33,490 nucleotides of DNA, taken from assembly GCA_016841385.1 (NCBI GenBank), contig JAENZF010000005.1:1-33490 (forward strand), written 5' to 3'. Both the position numbers and the translations under genes were made by a program. Below are positions 27,372-33,490 of this stretch, piece after piece. The notes below the pieces were generated by a model, which was not told the DNA's origin, did no database searches, and saw only the letters and a list, made by a program, of their open reading frames with translations. Position 1 is the stretch's first letter. Each line of letters starts with the position of its first letter. Source of the stretch: Methanobacteriota archaeon (GTDB taxonomy: Archaea; Halobacteriota; Methanomicrobia; Methanomicrobiales; Methanoculleaceae).

Positions 27372-27989
27372 ATGGCATACGTACAGGAAGAATGGATTCC
27401 GCTCACCGGTCTCGGGCGCATGGTCGCCGCAGGCGAGATCACCAGTATTGATGAGGTGCTCGCGAGCGGCAGGCCGATCAAGGAGCCGCAGATCGTCGAT
27501 CTCCTCCTGCCCGACCTGGAGGACGAGGTGCTGGACATCAACATGGTCCAGCGGATGACGGACTCGGGTCGCCGCGTGAAGTTCCGCACCGTCGTAGTGG
27601 TCGGCAACAGGAACGGCTACGTTGGGTTCGGCCAGGGGAAGGATGTCCAGGTCGGCAACGCGATCCAGAAAGCAATCGTAAACGCAAAACTGAATCTGAT
27701 CAAGGTCTCCCGTGGATGCGGGAGCTGGGAGTGCGGTTGCGACACCGGCCACTCGATCCCTATCGAAGTGACCGGGAAGGCAGGCAGCGTCCGGGTGACG
27801 CTGAAGCCCGCCCCGCAGGGAATCGGTCTCGTGACCGGGGAGACCCCAAAGAAGGTTCTGCAGCTTGCAGGCATCAAGGATGTCTGGGCATTCAACCGGG
27901 GACAGACCCGGACGACCATCAACTATGCCAAGGCGACCTTCGAGGCGCTCAAGCAGACGAATATCGTCAGGATCGGAGGGACACAGTGA
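27372..27989 (+). CDS. rps5: Ribosomal protein S5
   Basis: [25 protein letters not shown]...[22 protein letters not shown]. Confidence 0.95.
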   Translation: MAYVQEEWIPLTGLGRMVAAGEITSIDEVLASGRPIKEPQIVDLLLPDLEDEVLDINMVQRMTDSGRRVKFRTVVVVGNRNGYVGFGQGKDVQVGNAIQKAIVNAKLNLIKVSRGCGSWECGCDTGHSIPIEVTGKAGSVRVTLKPAPQGIGLVTGETPKKVLQLAGIKDVWAFNRGQTRTTINYAKATFEALKQTNIVRIGGTQ

Positions 27990-28450
27990 TGTACGCGGTA
28001 GTACAGGTGCGCGGCGTGGTCAAGACCAACCGCGAGATCAAGGACACCCTCAAGATGCTCCGTCTGCACCATGTCAACCACTGCGTCCTCGTGCCCGATA
28101 CCCCTGCGTATCTGGGCATGATCCGCAAGGTGAAGGACTTCGTGGCGTACGGCGAGGTGGACCGGGAAACCCTGGCAACCCTCCTGCACACCCGGGGCAG
28201 ACTGACCGGAAACGAGCAGCTGACCGACGACTACGTCCGTGCGCATACCCCGTATGCCAGCATCGACGAATTCGCAACAGCACTCTGCAGCGGTGAGACA
28301 AGCTTCCGCGATCTGGTAGAGATCAAGCCGGTGCTGAGACTGCACCCTCCACGAAAGGGCTATAAAACCATCAAGCGAACCTTTCAGCAGGGTGGAGCTC
28401 TCGGCTACTATGGCCCCCAGATCAACGATCTCCTCTACAAGATGAGGTGA
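27989..28450 (+). CDS. rpl30: Ribosomal protein L30
   Basis: [38 protein letters not shown]; the ORF track's 27716 start overlaps S5, the true start overlaps the S5 TGA. Confidence 0.94.
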   Translation: MYAVVQVRGVVKTNREIKDTLKMLRLHHVNHCVLVPDTPAYLGMIRKVKDFVAYGEVDRETLATLLHTRGRLTGNEQLTDDYVRAHTPYASIDEFATALCSGETSFRDLVEIKPVLRLHPPRKGYKTIKRTFQQGGALGYYGPQINDLLYKMR

Positions 28451-28455
28451 GACTG

Positions 28456-28881
28456 ATGCCCGTAAACAAGAGATCCAAATACAGGGGTTCACGGACCTGC
28501 GGCGGCGGTACGCACAAGAACCGGCGTGGCGCCGGCAACAGGGGTGGACGAGGTAGAGCCGGGCAGCGCGATCACCGCTTCTCCCACTTCTACCTGAAGG
28601 GTGAGGTGGCCAACGGCAAGCACGGTTTCGTCAGTAAGACCTCCGTGCCGGTATCCGCCCTTGATGTCGGGGAGATCGACCAGATGGCCGAGACACTGCT
28701 TCGTGAGGGGCTTGCGAGCCAGGAAGGAGACCTCATTGCCCTCGATGCCGCCGAGATCGGCATCGAGAAGGTACTTGGTGGCGGAAGAGTCACCCACAAG
28801 ATGAGTATCTCCGCCCGGGAGTTTTCAGAACGGGCCCGGGCAAAGATTGAGGAGATGGGCGGTCAGGCAACGACCGTCTGA
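28456..28881 (+). CDS. rpl15: Ribosomal protein L15
   Basis: MPVNKRSKYRGSRTCGGGTHKNRRGAGNRGGRGRAGQRDHRF. Confidence 0.94.
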   Translation: MPVNKRSKYRGSRTCGGGTHKNRRGAGNRGGRGRAGQRDHRFSHFYLKGEVANGKHGFVSKTSVPVSALDVGEIDQMAETLLREGLASQEGDLIALDAAEIGIEKVLGGGRVTHKMSISAREFSERARAKIEEMGGQATTV

Positions 28882-28902
28882 TCTCCTTTTTTAGGTGAAA
28901 CC

Positions 28903-30336
28903 ATGGGAGATCTGCTGGATAGATTTGAACCCATCCTTGCAGCGATGCCTGCAGTCCGAAGTCCGGAGGGGCACGTCCACTTCAAGAATAAACTGATGTG
29001 GACGCTTGCGATTCTGCTCCTCTACTTCACATTGACCAACATCGATATCTTTGGGCTCTCTCCGGAGTCACAGGATATTTTCGGAATATATCGTGCCCTG
29101 CTTGCCGGTGCGAGCGGTTCGCTTCTGCATCTCGGTATCGGGCCGATCGTCACCGCATCGATCGTGCTGCAGCTGCTCAAGGGCGCAGGGATCCTGCAGA
29201 TCGATACCAGCGATGCACGCGGCCAGGTCATGTATATGGGCCTGCAGAAGCTGCTCATCTTCGTGATGATCATCGTCGAAGCGCTCCCCATGGTCGCGAG
29301 CGGGCTGATGATGCCCGACCCGTCGGTGGCAACGCAGTTCTTCGGCGGTAATATGTTCACGGTCTCGCTCCTGATCTTCCTCCAGCTCTGCATCGGCGGA
29401 CTCCTGGTGGTGCTGATGGACGAGGTCGTCACCAAGTGGGGTGTCGGTTCGGGTGTGGGGCTCTTCATCGTCGCGGGAGTCTCGCAGGGTCTCGTGAACG
29501 GCTTCCTGAACTGGCAGACGGGCACCGACCCCTTCCCGATCGGGTTCTTCCCACGGCTGTTCGCCATAGGTACGTCGGGGGCAAACTTCCTCGAATATTT
29601 CGGCACGGACATGCTCGCCCTCGTTACGACGGTCGTGATCTTCATGGTCATCGTCTACGTGGAGTCGACCCGTATCGAGATCCCGCTCGCGCATACCGCT
29701 GTCCGCGGCGCCCGCGCGCGTTTCCCGGTGAAGCTCATCTACGCGAGTGTTCTGCCGATGATCCTGGTCCGGGTGCTGCAGGCGAATATCCAGATGATCG
29801 GGATGTTCCTCTCCAACGCCGGGATAACAATCTTCGGTGAGTTCCAGGGGCAGACGCCGATCAACGGCCTCATGTGGTATATCGCTCCCATCAACCAGCC
29901 ACAGGACTGGATGTGGTGGCTCTCCGACCTCGGGCATGCCCCCTGGGAGATCCTCCTGCGCATGGGGATCGATATCACCGTTATGGTGGTCGGAGGCGCT
30001 GTCTTCGCGCTCTTCTGGGTCAAGACCGCAGGCCTCGATTCAAAGGACGTGGCCCGGCAGATCCAGAGAAGCGGGATGCATATCCCCGGCTACCGGCGGA
30101 ATGCCCAGGTGCTTGAGAAGTACCTCGACCGCTACATACCAAGGATCACCGTCATCGGCGGTGTGTTCATCGGCCTCCTCTCGGTCGTCGCGAACCTCTT
30201 CGGTGTGATCGGTGCGGTCGGCGGAACGGGGCTGCTGCTTGCGGTGAGTATCACCTACCGCCTCTACGAGGAGGTCGCAAGCCAGCAGATCATGGAGATG
30301 TACCCGTTCATGCGGTCGTTCTTTGGGAAAGAGTGA
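28903..30336 (+). CDS. secY: Preprotein translocase subunit SecY
   Basis: Ten-TM-type SecY sequence; MDEVVTKWGVGSGVGLFI, IPLAHTAVRGARARFPVKLIYASVLPMILV. Confidence 0.96.
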   Translation: MGDLLDRFEPILAAMPAVRSPEGHVHFKNKLMWTLAILLLYFTLTNIDIFGLSPESQDIFGIYRALLAGASGSLLHLGIGPIVTASIVLQLLKGAGILQIDTSDARGQVMYMGLQKLLIFVMIIVEALPMVASGLMMPDPSVATQFFGGNMFTVSLLIFLQLCIGGLLVVLMDEVVTKWGVGSGVGLFIVAGVSQGLVNGFLNWQTGTDPFPIGFFPRLFAIGTSGANFLEYFGTDMLALVTTVVIFMVIVYVESTRIEIPLAHTAVRGARARFPVKLIYASVLPMILVRVLQANIQMIGMFLSNAGITIFGEFQGQTPINGLMWYIAPINQPQDWMWWLSDLGHAPWEILLRMGIDITVMVVGGAVFALFWVKTAGLDSKDVARQIQRSGMHIPGYRRNAQVLEKYLDRYIPRITVIGGVFIGLLSVVANLFGVIGAVGGTGLLLAVSITYRLYEEVASQQIMEMYPFMRSFFGKE

Positions 30337-30358
30337 GCCCGAAGGGGTCATTCTTGGA

Positions 30359-30414
30359 GAAGCGACGCATCAGCGTTCGCTTCGACCAGGGGTGAGTCCT
30401 GAACCCACTTTTTT
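30359..30414 (+). terminator. Hairpin plus T6 tract after secY
   Basis: GAAGCGACGC-ATCA-GCG(T)TCGCTTC stem (one-base bulge), followed by tttttt at 30409-30414. Confidence 0.5.
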
Positions 30415-30540
30415 CCCAAAACCGCACAACATCCGTTTTTCCACCCGGACGATCCTCGCGATCGTTCAGGCCGAAGTGATTCCGAAAGGAATTACTCTTC
30501 ATGCGCGGATTTATTTTACACTGAACTATATTCTAATGGA

Positions 30541-31125
30541 GTGATAAAGTTGGGGAAGAAAGTCGTCGTAACGGGGGTTCCCGGCGTTGGGAAGACCACC
30601 GTCATCAACGGTGCGATGGAGAGACTGGCGGCCGAGGGCGTTTCCTACACGGCAGTAAACTTCGGCACGTTCATGTTTGAAGTGGCTCAGAAGGAGAACC
30701 TGGTCTCGAATCGCGATGAGATGCGCAAGCTCGGAAAAGATGTCCAGAAACGCCTCCAGCAGGCGGCTGCCTCAGGTATCGCTGCCATGAGCGGGGATGC
30801 GAACATCATCGTCGATACCCACAGCAGCGTCAAGACCCCGACGGGGTTCCTCGCGGGGCTGCCCGAGTGGGTGCTCCGCGAACTTATGCCCGATATGGTC
30901 GTGCTGGTGGAGACCGACCCGGACCAGATCCTGATGCGCCGGCTCGGTGACGAGTCGAGAGTCCGAGACATGGAAGGATCCCGTGCGATCGCCGAGCACC
31001 AGGAGTTCAATCGCGCCGTTTCCGCGGCGTATGCGATGTACACCGGCTGCACCATCAAGATCGTCAGGAACGAAAACTTCCTGCTCGAGCAGGGCATCGA
31101 CGACCTGGTGAGTGTGCTGAGGTAA
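30541..31125 (+). CDS. adkA: Archaeal-type adenylate kinase
   Basis: KKVVVTGVPGVGKTTVINGAMERLAAEG P-loop; GTG start, TTG alternative. Confidence 0.92.
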   Translation: MIKLGKKVVVTGVPGVGKTTVINGAMERLAAEGVSYTAVNFGTFMFEVAQKENLVSNRDEMRKLGKDVQKRLQQAAASGIAAMSGDANIIVDTHSSVKTPTGFLAGLPEWVLRELMPDMVVLVETDPDQILMRRLGDESRVRDMEGSRAIAEHQEFNRAVSAAYAMYTGCTIKIVRNENFLLEQGIDDLVSVLR

Positions 31126-31131
31126 CCTGAC

Positions 31132-31755
31132 ATGGTGGACCTGAAGAAGCACGGCCCGACGATCGCCCTCCTCTTTACCCTGCTCGTGATGCTCTCGTAC
31201 AGCGTCGAATGGATACGGGTGACCGTCGGTTCGGCGATGAATGTAGTGCTGGGCCCCCTCATCGATACCCTTGGCGTGCCGTTTTTCGTCATGATCATGA
31301 TCCTCTCCGGCATGACGGGCCTGTACTCGTCGCTTGTCCAGAAGTATACCATCGATTACGAGAAGATGAAGGAGACGCAGGAGAAGATGAAGGTGTTCCA
31401 GAAGGAGTTCCGGGAGGCCCAGCTCTCCGGGGATGAAAAGAGGGTCAAGAAACTGCAGGGGAGGCAGGACCGGATGATGCAGGACCAGCTCGATATCTCC
31501 CGGCAGCAGTTTACCCCGATGGCCATCATCCTCGTACTGTCCGTGCCGATCTTCTTCTGGCTCCTCTTACGGCTCCCGCCGGTGGGGACAGAGACCATCA
31601 CTATTGGAAACAGCATCGTGATGCCCTTCATCGGGGCCGTCAGCCTCTCCAGCTTTGCGTTCTGGATTGTGCCGGCCTGGATCCTCTGGTACATGCTCTG
31701 CTCGCTGACCCTCAGTCAGGTGATCCGGAAAGCCCTCAATATCGGAGGGCTTTGA
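31132..31755 (+). CDS. DUF106 / EMC3-like membrane protein (Oxa1 superfamily)
   Basis: Three-TM protein with central charged coiled-coil KMKETQEKMKVFQKEFREAQLSGDEKRVKKLQGRQDRMMQDQ; conserved position between adkA and cmk. Confidence 0.87.
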   Translation: MVDLKKHGPTIALLFTLLVMLSYSVEWIRVTVGSAMNVVLGPLIDTLGVPFFVMIMILSGMTGLYSSLVQKYTIDYEKMKETQEKMKVFQKEFREAQLSGDEKRVKKLQGRQDRMMQDQLDISRQQFTPMAIILVLSVPIFFWLLLRLPPVGTETITIGNSIVMPFIGAVSLSSFAFWIVPAWILWYMLCSLTLSQVIRKALNIGGL

Positions 31756-32300
31756 TGCGGATCACCATCAGCGGCCCACCGGGGAGCGGCACCACGTCGC
31801 TCGCCCGGTACCTGGCCGGGAAATACGGACTTGACCTCATCTCTGCGGGAGAGGTATTCCGTCAACTCGCCCGGGAGCACGACATGGACCTCGCCGGATT
31901 CGGAAAGTTCGCGGAGAACGATCCCTCGGTCGACCGGATGATTGACGCCCGGCAGAAAGAGATCGGCGAGGGCGCCGGGAACATCATCGTCGAGGGCAGG
32001 CTCTCGGGCCGGATGATCGGGAACGCCGATCTCCGGATCTGGCTCTCTGCATCGCTCTCCTGCCGGGCAAAGCGGATCGCAGGCCGTGACGGGATGGACG
32101 AAGAGGGGGCCCGGGCCTACACCGAGAACCGGCAGCGCTCGGAAGCCACCCGCTACCGGAACTACTACGGTATCGAGATCAACGACCTCTCGGCATACGA
32201 TATCGTCCTCTCGTCCGAGACCTTCGGCGTGGACGCCCTCGGCGCGATTGTGGATACCGCAATCGCGTGCCTGCGGCAGCAGCAGGCCGACGCCCTCTAG
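31755..32300 (+). CDS. cmk: Cytidylate kinase
   Basis: MRITISGPPGSGTTSLARYLAGKYGLDLISAGEVFRQLAREHDMDL; operon position. Confidence 0.93.
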   Translation: MRITISGPPGSGTTSLARYLAGKYGLDLISAGEVFRQLAREHDMDLAGFGKFAENDPSVDRMIDARQKEIGEGAGNIIVEGRLSGRMIGNADLRIWLSASLSCRAKRIAGRDGMDEEGARAYTENRQRSEATRYRNYYGIEINDLSAYDIVLSSETFGVDALGAIVDTAIACLRQQQADAL

Positions 32301-32941
32301 GGCTCCCCTGCCTTCTTTGCCTTTATCTTTTTTATGCGCCGGAGTCGTGTCCACTCCTGCCGCTCCATCTCGTCGCGCTGATACTCGATGAACCGGCGTA
32401 TCTCCGTAAGCTCCGGGATGACCTTGAACTCCAGCGCGTTCACCCGCCGCCGGGTCCGTTCGATATCGTTGAGCAGCCGCTTGACCCCTCCTTCGAGTTC
32501 GGCGCTTGCTATGATAGCCTCAAGGAGGTCTTCGTAGGCGTCGGCAGCATCATCGATGACCGAGGAGGTCCCGAGGATGCCGTAACCCCGTTGAACGAGG
32601 TTCTTTTTGACCATCACCGGTTCGAGATCCGGGAGCCGCACACCGAAGACGTTCTTGTGCCCGGTCGTGTAGGTAGGGGAGGTCTCCACCGAGAGCGCCG
32701 CAAGCAGCACTCCCGTAGCCCCTTCCATCATGGCGGCGACTGCTACCATCTCCCGTGCCCCGGCGTATTTCTCGTCGAGTTCCCTGCGTTGCAGGCCGGC
32801 CTGTTCGGTGAGTCTGACCAGTTCCAGCATCATGCCGCCCAGTTTCAGAGAAAGAAGATGGTGTATCCGCTCCGCGAGCGCCATCCGCCGCCTGACGATC
32901 AGGAGGCCGGACCGGGTGGGTTTGATATCGTCGACCGGCAT
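32297..32941 (-). CDS. atpD: A-type (V-type) ATP synthase subunit D
   Basis: DIKPTRSGLLIVRRRMALAERIHHLLSLK...RTRRRVNALEFKVIPEL; start chosen at MPVDDIKPT. Confidence 0.9.
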   Translation of the reverse strand: MPVDDIKPTRSGLLIVRRRMALAERIHHLLSLKLGGMMLELVRLTEQAGLQRRELDEKYAGAREMVAVAAMMEGATGVLLAALSVETSPTYTTGHKNVFGVRLPDLEPVMVKKNLVQRGYGILGTSSVIDDAADAYEDLLEAIIASAELEGGVKRLLNDIERTRRRVNALEFKVIPELTEIRRFIEYQRDEMERQEWTRLRRIKKIKAKKAGEP

Positions 32942-32951
32942 GATACTTCTC

Positions 32952-33490
32952 CTACAGGACGATGTACTGCCATATTCGCTCGGGTGGCAGACCGAATGCT
33001 TTCCCTCGTGCGATTGCCCGCAGGTTGAAGACCTCGTACTTCTTCCGCTCCAGATATGCAAGCACCGGCAGGACCGAGAACGGATGACGCCGGGAGAGGG
33101 ACTCCAGGTGGTGGAGCCTGACGCGGGTGACCGCTATCTCGACCTCGTGGACGGGCCGCCGGCGCTGGTGCCACCGCTGCCAGACCAGTTCCGCGGCGTC
33201 AACGCTGGAGAAGTTCGGGTCCTGCCGGAGATCGCGAACCGCCTGGGCCAGAACCGGGACGATATCGGTCCGGAGGAAGACGCTGACGAACTCTCCTTCC
33301 GTCTCGATGCCGTAGAGCCGCCGGAAGAGGTGTATGGGGATACGACCGCCCGGGATCATGGTCCGGTCGATGACCGCGATGTCGCACGCCTCTTCTGCGC
33401 AGTGGAGCCTGATGAGGTTCCTCATGTTGGTGATATCGATCTCGAACCGGAGGTAGGCGATCAACTCCCGGCACCCGCTGCACCCGGATG
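32952..33490 (-). CDS. atpC: A-type (V-type) ATP synthase subunit C, 5' end beyond the window
   Basis: ...CRELIAYLRFEIDITNMRNLIRLH...LARGKAFGLPPERIWQYIVL-like C-terminus; frame remains open to the window edge. Confidence 0.85.
   Translation of the reverse strand, partial: SGCSGCRELIAYLRFEIDITNMRNLIRLHCAEEACDIAVIDRTMIPGGRIPIHLFRRLYGIETEGEFVSVFLRTDIVPVLAQAVRDLRQDPNFSSVDAAELVWQRWHQRRRPVHEVEIAVTRVRLHHLESLSRRHPFSVLPVLAYLERKKYEVFNLRAIARGKAFGLPPERIWQYIVL

Noticed and set aside
1-33490. CRISPR array, transposon or integrase
   Set aside because: No regularly spaced direct repeats of CRISPR type and no recognisable transposase or integrase motif; the repeats seen are gene duplications.

Overview
The window is a GC-rich euryarchaeal chromosome segment. 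Gene content (mer, mtd, Tfx, NrpR, archaeal ribosomal operon, A-type ATPase) and protein style suggest a methanogen of the order Methanomicrobiales, probably Methanoculleus-like; this is inferred, not searched. From left to right it contains: (1) a tandem family of secreted Ig-like/VWA-domain surface proteins, with the 3' tail of one copy at the window edge, two complete paralogs, and a decayed third promoter/signal-peptide copy fused in frame to a small CxxC protein; (2) a tRNA-Arg(TCG); (3) a short dCTP deaminase/dUTPase-family gene, an NrpR-type regulator and a convergent, divergent-sequence tubulin/FtsZ-family protein with a long tail built of regular 17/19-residue repeats; (4) mer, a GalT-like gene, an aldehyde dehydrogenase, and mtd divergent from a tfx-family regulator; (5) the L3-to-L15 ribosomal protein operon with secY, adkA, DUF106/EMC3-like and cmk, including an S14 gene missing from the ORF track; (6) A-type ATPase subunits D and C on the minus strand at the right edge. 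No CRISPR array, transposase or integrase was recognised. The strongest leads are the periodic tail of the FtsZ-like protein, the mosaic VWA surface-protein array with its deletion/fusion remnant, and an inverted-repeat cluster just downstream of the predicted mtd promoter beside a Tfx-family gene. All calls come from reading sequence and translations; no database search was run.
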